Below are positions 44,537-53,426 of a stretch of 64,000 nucleotides of DNA, in pieces. Where the stretch lies: contig NZ_JBGNFV010000001.1 in assembly GCF_041449215.1 (NCBI RefSeq), positions 5,473,001 to 5,537,000 of the forward strand, written 5' to 3'. How positions within the stretch are numbered: the first letter of the stretch is position 1; every line of letters begins with the position of its first letter. A program made the position numbers and the translations under genes. The notes under the pieces are model-generated. The model made no database searches. It worked only from the letters and a program-made list of their open reading frames with translations, and was not told the DNA's origin. Source of the stretch: Roseivirga sp. BDSF3-8 (GTDB taxonomy: Bacteria > Bacteroidota > Bacteroidia > Cytophagales > Cyclobacteriaceae).

Positions 44537-45604
44537 ATGAAGTGTCTTATTATTACGGCTCTGTTTACCGCCTTAACCTTTTCAGCCTCGGGATGTATGG
44601 ATTCGGACTTTGATAATCACACAACCACCCCCTTTTTCTACTACGCAGAAGACGGCCTCTACGGGTATATTGATCCGAAAGGTGAAGTGGTCATTCCTGC
44701 CCGTTATTCGGAAGCCAATGCATTTTCAGAAGGTTTGGCCCTCGTCCGGCAAGGCGACAAACAGGGCTTTATCAATGGCCGGGGTGAATGGGTGTTTTCA
44801 ACAGAATTTGACGAGATCTTTCCCTTTGCCGGAGGGCGGGCAGTAGTATACAAGGATGGGCTGGCAGGATATATAGATACTTCCGGCAAAGTGGTCATAG
44901 CCCCGCAGTTTGCCGAAGCCTGGTCTTTTAGCGAGGGGGTGGCCGCTGTACAACATGCGGATGGGCTCTATGGATACATAGACAGTACCGGCACCTATGT
45001 AATACCCCCGCAATATGCCTATGCCGAAGCCTTTTCCGAAGGGCTGGCCGCTATTGCCACACACAGCTATAAGGATGAATACGGCGATGAGGTAATTGAT
45101 AGCATCGGGTATATTAATACAAGCGGGGAAATCGCCATCCCGCCCATCTATGATGTGGCTGACTATTTTCATAGTGGACGTGCAGTAGTAGGCAAGGGAG
45201 GTCTGAATACCATAATCGATAAACAAGGCCAACCACTCCTTCCAATGCAGGAGGCGGACATCAAAAACTTTGACGACGGAATCAGCCTGCGCATTACAGA
45301 AGAAAGACAGGATATCATAGACCAGAATGGTGATCAGATAGCTACTCTCCATAATATGGTCTACGGGAGGCAATTCAGCGAGGGACTGGCCCTGGTGCAA
45401 ATGGAAAATGGGTATAGCTATGTAAATAAAGAGGGGCAGCTCCTGTTTACACCCCGCCCCTATGAAGATGCGGAAGACTTCACCAATGGCCTGGCCCGTG
45501 TGTGTTCAGGCTACGACGCTGAGCAAAAAGGAAAATGCGCTTACATTGACCGCCTGGGCAATTACGTTTTTAAAGAAAAGTACTTCACAGAGCCGGAGGG
45601 GTAA
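44537..45604 (+). CDS. WG-repeat lipoprotein
   Basis: 355 residues, starting 3 bp after the stop of the DUF4157 gene, so they form an operon. MKCLIITALFTALTFSASGC is a lipoprotein signal (Cys at 20). At least eight WG-type repeats follow (DGLYGYIDPKGEVVIPARY, EANAFSEGLALVRQGDKQGF, GLAGYIDTSGKVVIAPQF, DGLYGYIDSTGTYVIPPQY), forming a beta-propeller-like or WG-repeat fold. WG-repeat proteins are common near polymorphic and contractile-injection-type toxins, and a partner or immunity role for the DUF4157 protein is possible (inference). Confidence 0.85.
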   Translation: MKCLIITALFTALTFSASGCMDSDFDNHTTTPFFYYAEDGLYGYIDPKGEVVIPARYSEANAFSEGLALVRQGDKQGFINGRGEWVFSTEFDEIFPFAGGRAVVYKDGLAGYIDTSGKVVIAPQFAEAWSFSEGVAAVQHADGLYGYIDSTGTYVIPPQYAYAEAFSEGLAAIATHSYKDEYGDEVIDSIGYINTSGEIAIPPIYDVADYFHSGRAVVGKGGLNTIIDKQGQPLLPMQEADIKNFDDGISLRITEERQDIIDQNGDQIATLHNMVYGRQFSEGLALVQMENGYSYVNKEGQLLFTPRPYEDAEDFTNGLARVCSGYDAEQKGKCAYIDRLGNYVFKEKYFTEPEG

Positions 45605-45826
45605 CTAGCATCTCCTAACACTGCCCCCCTTTTCACATCCAGATCAGTCTTCTTTATTATACGTGTTCTTTTCCAGGTTAATAGACGTGGCATCCGGAAG
45701 GTATTGCCTATTCACCTTACCTTCATCATTGGTAATCACTCAGGCCTCAATGTCCCCCTTAAAAAGCATAGCCGTACACGTTTACTATCTGTGGAGGCGG
45801 CATCATTACCCTAGCCATAGAATTAT
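45605..45826 (-). other. gap with a possible decayed reading frame
   Basis: On the minus strand a frame reads MLFKGDIEA, a stop (TGA), then VITNDEGKVNRQYLPDATS and INLEKNTYNKED up to a stop near 45648-45650. It looks like a remnant of a real protein end rather than random sequence, but too little is left to name a family. No other gene is seen. Confidence 0.3.
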
Positions 45827-47938
45827 TTATAATACCTTATAAATGTCCCTGAAATAATTGGGCATATCAGAAGGCGAAAACTCACCCGCGTTTCTGTATT
45901 CGATTACCGGAGCCCCGCCTTTTTGGTTATCGGAATCAATAGTTGGATTTACCTTTGGTATACTGGCTACCTGACCAAACCTGTACTTCTTTTCATAAGT
46001 CCCGATCAAATCTTCCCCATTACTTAATAATGCTTCTCTCCACTCAGTAGGGCTGAGTGCTATCTCCTCATTGTTTTTTCTATCCTTCCACCCCCAAAAA
46101 GCGTTACCACCTTCAACTCTTTCTCTTATTAAGTTAGCGCAGGCTTCCAATAGGTAAACACTTGGATGGGCGTCATTTTCGTTATACAAGGAATCTTCTC
46201 CGAAGGCAGATTCTACGATACTATTCAGAGGGTTTTTGATTGCCATGATCATAGCGTGCTTTGGTCCATCACCATAGTTAGGCGCTGCCGATGCCCCTCT
46301 GATATATGCTGACAATATTCTGGCCAGGCCTCTCAATACCTCAATATCAAGATCAGGGGTTCCCTTATGCTTATTAAATGCTTGATAATAATTATTCTCA
46401 ATTTCACGTTGCTCCAATAAATCCAGCTTCTGACTCGATTTTTCCTGTGAGTTACCTAAAATATATCTTCCTTGTTTCTCATCCACATACCTCTTGCTCT
46501 GTTCCCGCTTCAGGTTGAGGCCTGCACTAATTAAGGATGTCTGATTACGCAATGACCGGCTATTATGAAGGTTATTATTTACACTTGATAAATCATAGCC
46601 ATATAAATAGCTCAGTTGCTCCAGAATATCGGTAGCTGATACATTATCATTGATAGCCGAAGCACTTACTCCACCTTTAAAACCACTGTCAATAATACCG
46701 CTTACCTTACGGATATCATCAAGAGCCACCCCCATAGTTACCTGAACCTGCCACTTCTTTTTATCAGTAATTGGCTTATTCCATAGACCCTTCACCTTGA
46801 TATTATCCCAGTCAATACCCGGATCAGGCATACCCCAATTATTGGCAATCTTATTAAAATGTTGCTTTACTCTTTGTCCGAAATTCTTAAACCCAAAGTG
46901 CCCCTTCTCATTCAATCCCCTCATGGCTAGTGCCGCCTCTTCCGCAATACCCGGAAGATCGACAAGTAAACTTCCGGTAGGCCCTCCAAGAATAAGTTCG
47001 ACCCTTGTTTCCATATCGACATTATTGGGGTCAATCCTCCGGAAACTTTTCGACGTGGTTTCTACAGTCAATGCCCACTCTTTGCCCCTTATGGAATTGT
47101 TATTAAAAGAGTCTATTTCCAGGCCTTTCAATGCAAGCGCTAATGCTGCCTGCAGTCCCTGTTCGTTTTCATCATTTTTTAATTTAGGCACGTTTTCGAG
47201 CTGGAGATTTACATAAGGGCTTTCAAGTTCAAGCTCTGCCCCACCGCGGTAAGAGTCTTTTTTTTCTGCGAGCTGGGCCACATGCCCCTGGGCCGTGTCA
47301 TTATTGAAAGACATCATCTGAGCAGGCCCTGCCGGACTCATACCTGCCGCTTTTGCCCCCATCACATCCGCTTCTCTCTCCAGGCCTTTATCATCATTAA
47401 TGGCCGTTTTGCCTTTCATCTGTTTTGTAGGCTGTACACGTCCCTGCTTTTGCCGGACCACATGCCAGGCCTCATGAGGCAGGTGCTTTTCCTGTCCGCT
47501 CGCCAGGTGTATGTTATTTCCCTGCGCGTAGGCGTGCGCATTAAGCTGGGCAGGCGCACTACTGTTCTTATGTACCTTAGTGCCGGCCAGACTCACCCCG
47601 CTCATGCTTTCCATATTCTGCTGTAGCTGAGCAGGCAGGTCAGAGTTACCGCTTTTGCCGCCAGGCAGGCCCGTACCAGCCGGGCCCGCGTCCGCTTTGG
47701 CCTGTAGCCGGGCCATGCGCTGGGCACGGGGGCCCTTATCCGCCAGAGCCTGAAGCTGGGCAGCCTGCTGCCCTTTGGGGCCATTTGCCGCCAGGGACTG
47801 CATCTTCGCCTGTACTACCGCCTGAGGGCGTTGGTCCTGTACATACTGTGCAGGAATACCGGCTTGTGGCTGGTTGGCCAGACTCCGGGAACCATGCTGC
47901 CCTTGCGATTGATTATGCTGCTTTTCTGAGGTGGACAT
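45827..47938 (-). CDS. second DUF4157 (eCIS-core) protein with an unrelated C-terminal region
   Basis: 703 residues. A Gln-rich tail (MSTSEKQHNQSQGQHGSRSL) and a repeat zone (LQALADKGPRAQRMARLQAK) lead to the DUF4157 domain (about 100-200) with HEAWH at 155-159 and a core very close to that of the 41825-44533 protein (NAHAYAQGNNIHLASGQEKH, KQMKGKTAINDDKGLEREAD). After it comes a 480-residue region (GGAELELESPYVNLQLENVP, LEQLSYLYGYDLSS, NPLNSIVESAFGEDSLYN) that I do not recognise and that differs from the other protein, as in modular toxins with a shared carrier domain. It is convergent with the DUF4157/WG operon. Confidence 0.8.
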   Translation of the reverse strand: MSTSEKQHNQSQGQHGSRSLANQPQAGIPAQYVQDQRPQAVVQAKMQSLAANGPKGQQAAQLQALADKGPRAQRMARLQAKADAGPAGTGLPGGKSGNSDLPAQLQQNMESMSGVSLAGTKVHKNSSAPAQLNAHAYAQGNNIHLASGQEKHLPHEAWHVVRQKQGRVQPTKQMKGKTAINDDKGLEREADVMGAKAAGMSPAGPAQMMSFNNDTAQGHVAQLAEKKDSYRGGAELELESPYVNLQLENVPKLKNDENEQGLQAALALALKGLEIDSFNNNSIRGKEWALTVETTSKSFRRIDPNNVDMETRVELILGGPTGSLLVDLPGIAEEAALAMRGLNEKGHFGFKNFGQRVKQHFNKIANNWGMPDPGIDWDNIKVKGLWNKPITDKKKWQVQVTMGVALDDIRKVSGIIDSGFKGGVSASAINDNVSATDILEQLSYLYGYDLSSVNNNLHNSRSLRNQTSLISAGLNLKREQSKRYVDEKQGRYILGNSQEKSSQKLDLLEQREIENNYYQAFNKHKGTPDLDIEVLRGLARILSAYIRGASAAPNYGDGPKHAMIMAIKNPLNSIVESAFGEDSLYNENDAHPSVYLLEACANLIRERVEGGNAFWGWKDRKNNEEIALSPTEWREALLSNGEDLIGTYEKKYRFGQVASIPKVNPTIDSDNQKGGAPVIEYRNAGEFSPSDMPNYFRDIYKVL

Positions 47939-48022
47939 AGCTTTGTTCTTTTAGTGCTCAGACTATGCCCCTGTCACCCGGCATGGCATAATCTCATTGA
48001 TCATCTGTTTGTGAGGGTATGA

Positions 48023-50428
48023 CTAAGAGAGGGTTTCCATAATAGCATGACTCAGGTGCTCCGTAGCCTGGACAAAGGCGTAGTTTGCTCTAACCGTAGC
48101 CCCTACTTTTTTCTTCTCCAGTTCAGCAGTGTAAGCCAGGTCATTGCGTACACACCCTAGCTCCCGTGCCCGTAAGACCGAACGATAAAGGATCTGTTTG
48201 TATGTGTTATGGGTTCGTATGCAGGTATAGTCCAGTCCCACTGCCAGGCCTGTGTAATCTTCCCCGTTATGGTAGCTGAATAATAAGGCTACAGCCTCCT
48301 CCCTGTCATCTGTGTATAACTGTATAATATCATAGGCAGGGTCATCATACATCATAGTAAACACCTCATACGGCAGTGGAAAGGCATTCATCTGCAAGGC
48401 CTTATCCGCCACCTGGCGGTACAGGGCATACCCGTGCTGTCGCTCTGCTTCCGTAGCCGGTTTATGGTAGCTTACCCTGAACCGGTCCGCATAGGGTAAA
48501 ATCTCCTTCCGTACATTATACCGGTACTTACCCCCTAGCGAGGCCAGGTATTCTTCCTGCGTGTTCCATGACAGATTCTCCACCACACAACGCCCAGGCA
48601 GGCGGTAATCAATCATGCCGAGGTCCAGCAGTACCTCCTTCAGTCCATTGCGATCATCTTCAAAGAAGTCACGCAGCATAAGCCTGGTGGCCCCCTCAGC
48701 ATCTGCCACCTGCTGCATGTTGTCAAGGAGTCTCTGGAGGGCTTCCTTCCATGCCGGATGCTCTTTATTCAGGTATACAGACCTCCCCAGGGAAAAGGGC
48801 GTCCCCGTCATCACCTGCCCGGATACCAGGTAGTAAGGGTCTTCCGTCCGGCGTATCTCTTCTGCCCGGGCAGATACCGCGGCAGAGGCGAACATATCAT
48901 CCTTGGCTATATTGTACGTAAAGAAGGCAAGCGAAACGATCCCTCCCTTCTCATCGGTAACTTTATGATAATAGAAGGAGGCATTATTCTCCTTTTGCCC
49001 GTGTCCGGAAAAGCCCCTTTCCAGATTCAGCAGGTTGCTGTGAGTATGGCAACCACCTTCGGCCATATAGTAATTCCACTCGGCAACAGGCAAAGAAGCT
49101 ACTGAGCGGTACTTTTCCTCCCTAAGCCCGGTAGTTTCCTGTGAGACTACTTCTTTTATACTCTTTTCAACCTGTATAGTAAAGGCCGGTAAGCGAAAAA
49201 CCCGGGCTACTTCCTCAAAGCTGCTCCCCTCCTCCTGCAGACCCAGCACGTATTCTTCCTGCAGAGCCAGCAACATGCCTTCGATATCTTCATAGCTGTG
49301 CATGACGTTAACCATGAAGCGAATTCCGCTTTTTTTCATCGGCACTGCCGGAAAGGCGGCACTGTTTATATGATAGCCACGGCGCTTCATACGGTTGACG
49401 ATGTTGTACGTGATACGCGGCAATCCTGCACTTACAAAAAATACCGGTGCGTCTGATGCCTCATACAGGGGCAGGTTCAGCTCCACCAGCCGGCGGTTAA
49501 TGTAGGCGATCTTATTTTGCAGGTCAGCCTGAAGGCGGGCAAACTCCTCCGTCTGGTGCAGTTTAGCAGAGGCTACTGCAGCCCCGAGAAGCGGCGGCTG
49601 TACAGGGCCTGCAAATATGAGTGTACCCCCGCAGTTTTTTACCCGGTCGCGCATCTCTTCATTAGGGAATATGACCACCCCGCCTGCACAGGCAAAGCCC
49701 TTTGTCATAGAGATCACCACCACCATTTTTTCATGATGAGGCACCACAGTATGTACATAGCCCTGGCCATTCTTACCCATCCAGCTCATACCGTGGGCAT
49801 CGTCTATGTACAGGTGTAGCTGCTTATACCTATCCAGCAGGCTCACAAGCTTATCCATAGGCGGCGTATTACCGTACATAGAAAAGACCCCATCGGTAAG
49901 GAACCATATCTTACGGTGCCTATTCTGCAGGAGCTTTACCTTATTCTCCAGGGCTTCCATCGAGTTATTAGGCACTACGTACAAGGGTATTTTACGCGCC
50001 TTCAGCATTTGTGCCGTCATCTGAATACTGCTGTGTACCTGCAGGTCCATGATAACAGCATCGTCATCCCCAACGATCGTAGGCAAGGCCGCCAGGTGCC
50101 CCAGGGTGGTAGTAGCGGTGACTAACAGCGGCTTATGGAATATGTTGAACAGCTCCTCTTCCAGTTCTTTATAGAGGCCCACAGCCAGGTACGTACGCGA
50201 TGTAGAAAACTGGGTACCGTATTTATTTACAGCATCAATTACACCCTGCTTTAATGCAGAGTGAAACTCCAGCCCGAGATAGGAACAGGAACCGAAATTA
50301 ACCAACTCCTGACCGTTCACCGTAACACGGGCACCTGATAGCTGCTCATCTTCAGTAAAGTTATGGGCGACTCCACGCCGCGTAGCATCATTAATAATAT
50401 CGTTAAGCGTATCTAGTGCCTGGGCCAT
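48023..50428 (-). CDS. fused alpha-oxoamine-synthase-type PLP enzyme and GNAT/FemAB-like acyltransferase
   Basis: 801 residues. Residues 1-400 are an alpha-oxoamine synthase (KBL/SPT/BioF-like): NFGSCSYLGLEFHSALKQGV, GTQFSTSRTYLAVGLYKELE, YIDDAHGMSWMGKNGQGYV and SMTKGFACAGGVV with PLP-Lys243. That family joins an acyl-CoA to an amino acid. Residues about 440-800 have a GNAT-type acyltransferase pattern (GKYRYNVRKEILPYADRF, YALYRQVADKALQMN, DLAYTAELEKKKVGATVRANYAF). Both reactions together would suit synthesis of an N-acylated long-chain base, as in sphingolipids or the sulfonolipids known from Bacteroidota; a secondary metabolite is also possible. It is a single gene; the substrate is not deducible. 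Confidence 0.75.
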   Translation of the reverse strand: MAQALDTLNDIINDATRRGVAHNFTEDEQLSGARVTVNGQELVNFGSCSYLGLEFHSALKQGVIDAVNKYGTQFSTSRTYLAVGLYKELEEELFNIFHKPLLVTATTTLGHLAALPTIVGDDDAVIMDLQVHSSIQMTAQMLKARKIPLYVVPNNSMEALENKVKLLQNRHRKIWFLTDGVFSMYGNTPPMDKLVSLLDRYKQLHLYIDDAHGMSWMGKNGQGYVHTVVPHHEKMVVVISMTKGFACAGGVVIFPNEEMRDRVKNCGGTLIFAGPVQPPLLGAAVASAKLHQTEEFARLQADLQNKIAYINRRLVELNLPLYEASDAPVFFVSAGLPRITYNIVNRMKRRGYHINSAAFPAVPMKKSGIRFMVNVMHSYEDIEGMLLALQEEYVLGLQEEGSSFEEVARVFRLPAFTIQVEKSIKEVVSQETTGLREEKYRSVASLPVAEWNYYMAEGGCHTHSNLLNLERGFSGHGQKENNASFYYHKVTDEKGGIVSLAFFTYNIAKDDMFASAAVSARAEEIRRTEDPYYLVSGQVMTGTPFSLGRSVYLNKEHPAWKEALQRLLDNMQQVADAEGATRLMLRDFFEDDRNGLKEVLLDLGMIDYRLPGRCVVENLSWNTQEEYLASLGGKYRYNVRKEILPYADRFRVSYHKPATEAERQHGYALYRQVADKALQMNAFPLPYEVFTMMYDDPAYDIIQLYTDDREEAVALLFSYHNGEDYTGLAVGLDYTCIRTHNTYKQILYRSVLRARELGCVRNDLAYTAELEKKKVGATVRANYAFVQATEHLSHAIMETLS

Positions 50429-51016
50429 AAGGTCAGTATGATTTGGTTATTCAAGGATAAGTCCATTGCAAAATTGAAGGTCCTCCTGTGTAGGCTAAGT
50501 ATGAGGAGCCATATCACAAACTTGTTAAAAACCACTTAATTAAAGTCTGCAGAAAGGTTGGCATAAGGGTGGCAGGCCATCACTCAAGGCTATCCATGTA
50601 AGGTACCGATTGAATTTACCTGTCTGTCTTTAGCTTTTGGAAAGGCTTTACAACCTGGCCTTAAAAAAACATCAGGCAGTAATAGGCTATATCGATACGT
50701 GAAAGCATCTGTCTTTACTTTCGGGGACGGCCAAACGCATCTGAAGAAGGGGTAAATTAAATTAGCAAAGCCCATAAAACCCATGTAAGAAAATCCCTGC
50801 ACTACAAATAGCTATATGTATTTGCGGTTTTATACAAATATTTTCCCGGAAATAGGGTGACAATTGGGTGACAGCATTTGAAATGCTTTAGCCCCGATGG
50901 AGATTGCGCGGGGGTTCCTCTTTTTTTTATCAACTTGTTATCCACTTTCTTAAAATTGATGTAAAGTTTACCTATCCCCCTGAGCAATCAGTGACCCTAA
51001 TGCGGACAACCATTCT
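50429..51016. other. 588-bp gap upstream of two divergent genes
   Basis: Between the start of the fused PLP/GNAT gene (minus) and the start of the TPR regulator (plus). The weak minus-strand frames at 50590-50987 have no family pattern. It is AT-rich around 50790-50860 and 50925-51000, consistent with promoters. Nothing else is seen. Confidence 0.4.
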
Positions 51017-53141
51017 ATGAAAAAACTTCTGGTCCTATTCTTTCTGGCCATGGTCCTCATACCCAATCCGGCTACTGCCCAATCCCCCGGGGACCATATT
51101 GAACTGGCCGACACCTTATTGTGGAATGATGAGTACGAAAAAGTAAAATACCATCTGCAACAGGCTGACAGTATACTTACCCTTGCTCCCGACCCTGACG
51201 CCCGCTTGTATTACCAGATCATACTTGGGGACTACTACCTGGACCAGCAGCAGTACCCACAGGCTGCGGAAGCCTATGAACCCTTATTGAAAATGAAGGC
51301 TCACGCCTCAGAAAAAATGAGGCTGAAACTGGCCAAAGCTATAAACGACCTGGGGATAACCTATTATCACCTGGGAGAAATGCAGCGGGCCAGAACAATG
51401 CACCATCAAAGCCTCATCCTATATGATGGCGACCTGCAGGGCATAAGCTATAACTATAATAATCTGGCTATTATAGCTAAACAACAAAAAACAGCCGGAC
51501 AGCGCAATTGTATATTTCAGGAAAAGTCTGGAAGCCTCCATAGACCTGCCGGATAGCGCAGGTATCGCTTACATGCACCTGAACCTGGGCGCACTATATG
51601 CAGAGCAGGGACAGGAATTAAAGGCTTTAGATAATCTGTTACTGGCACGGAGAGTAGCAGGAGAAATTGACAATAAGACCCTGAGCATGTTTATAACCGT
51701 TAAGCTCTCTACGGTTTACAAAAGGCTGCGCGACCTGAACCAGGCCAGGCAATACCTGAAAGAGGCAGAAGCCTATTACAAAGCAGAGGAAAAGCCACGC
51801 TCACTGGGCGCAGTATATAAGCATATGGCTAACCTGCATCTGGAGGAAGCAGCGTACGACAGCGCCCTTGCCTATGCCCGCAATGCCCTGGAGCAATACA
51901 AACCTATACAAGCCTCCCAGGGAATGGCCGATTCCTACAGGCTTCTCGGCGCCGTATACCTTACCCAAAACGAAATAGCGATCAGTGAAAAGTATTTGGA
52001 CAGCGCCATGAACGAGGCCCGGGGGAAATACCGTGTGACAGAATTAAGCACCACGCTGACACTGGCAGACCTGCGGCTGAAGCAGGGTGAATTTGGAGAT
52101 GCCATCGCATTAGCTACACAATTTGGTGAAGATGCGGAAGAAAAGTATCCGGATGGTGGGCGCTATAAACAGGCCATGATACTCTATAAGGCGTATAAGG
52201 CCCAAGGTGATTTCAGGCTGGCATTGAAAAACAAAGAAAGAGCCGCCGAAATTAAGGACAGTGTGTACAGCCAGGATATGGCCCTGGAAATAGCCAGGCG
52301 TGAATATGAGGACAGGATAATTCGTGAAGAAGCCTTACAAAAAGCAGAACGTACCCGGCAGAACCTCCTCTATCAACAGGAACGCGCCCGTGATAGATGG
52401 TACCTGTATTCTGCTATAGGTGCCCTGTTGCTTATCGGGCTGCTCGCCTACAGCTTTTACCGTAGCAACCGGACTAAAAAGAGAGACAATAAGATACTGA
52501 GCAGTCAAAATGAAACCATAGCCAGCTACAATAGTCAGCTCCTGGCTATGAACGAAAGCATTGCCGCAAAAAATAAAGAGCTCCAGGCCATGAATGGTAA
52601 AGTAGCGGAGAAAAACCGTGAACTACAATTGAAGAATACAGAACTAAGCGAACTGAGAGAGAAGGAAATACAGCACCAGCAGTTTGAAAAAGAGCTGATG
52701 GAGGAAAGCCTGGCGGTAAAGGAAAGAGAAATGGCAGCCACAGCTATGGTAACCCATGAAAAAAATGCCATCCTCAGCAACCTGGAAAAGAAGCTGGCCG
52801 AACTGGAAACCAGGGCAGGCAGCCTGAAACCTGAGGTTGAAGAGCTTCGAAAATCAGTTCTCGCCAGCCTGAACATGAAAGATAGCTGGGATAGCTTTGT
52901 CCATAAATTTGAGACAGTTCACCCCGACTTTTTCAGCCAGCTAAAGACCTCTCACCCCGACCTGACATTGAATGACCTTAAAATCAGCGCGTATATCAAG
53001 GTGGGAATGGGGAATAAGGAGATAGCTCAGGCGACGAACCTGGCCCTTTCTACTGTCAAGAAGAGCATAAACCGTCTGAAGAAAAAGCTGGGCCTCGCTC
53101 CTGATGATAGCGTAAGGGATTACCTGATGTTTAATACCTGA
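51017..53141 (+). pseudogene. TPR-repeat, membrane-anchored transcriptional regulator (HTH) split by a frameshift
   Basis: The frame from ATG 51017 has a signal peptide (MKKLLVLFFLAMVLIPNPATAQ) and TPR units, then meets a stop at 51554-51556. The same protein continues in the next frame without a break in similarity (YFRKSLEASIDLPDSAGIAY), with an internal ATG at 51573 and an end at 53141. The join lies at an A6 run at 51486-51491, where one A fewer restores one frame of about 707 residues. Downstream are more TPR units, a TM segment at about residues 440-460 of the joined protein (WYLYSAIGALLLIGLLAYSF), a coiled coil and a C-terminal LuxR-like HTH (MGNKEIAQATNLALSTVKKS). This is a Bacteroidota-type periplasmic-TPR/cytosolic-HTH sensor regulator. 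Homopolymer sequencing error, phase variation or decay are all possible. Confidence 0.8.
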
Positions 53142-53426
53142 AGCGCCATTTTGGCCTCACATAATACAACTGGCGTACTGCGGCAGTAAGATAATATGAG
53201 GGTATTTCTTACAGCATCAAATTATCATGTAGGTACAAGGATTGCTCTTTATCAGCCCTAATAGCCACCATAGGGGGGGATATTTTCACAATAATCAGGA
53301 CAAAACCCACCTGGTCAGCCAATTTTAGTTTAAGTTTTTCTCCTTAAATTAATACCAGCCCTCGTGACATATTCCTCAAAGCAGTAAATTTGTACGTAGG
53401 CTCTGACTGTAAACAACCGTTAATTC

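Noticed and set aside
50590-50987. Two small minus-strand frames in the gap before the TPR regulator
   Set aside because: No family pattern, no signal or membrane layout, and unlikely composition.
51486-51491. Programmed -1 ribosomal frameshift at the A6 run
   Set aside because: The downstream frame needs a +1 shift (one base skipped), not -1, and no stimulatory structure was seen, so a plain indel or sequencing error is more likely.
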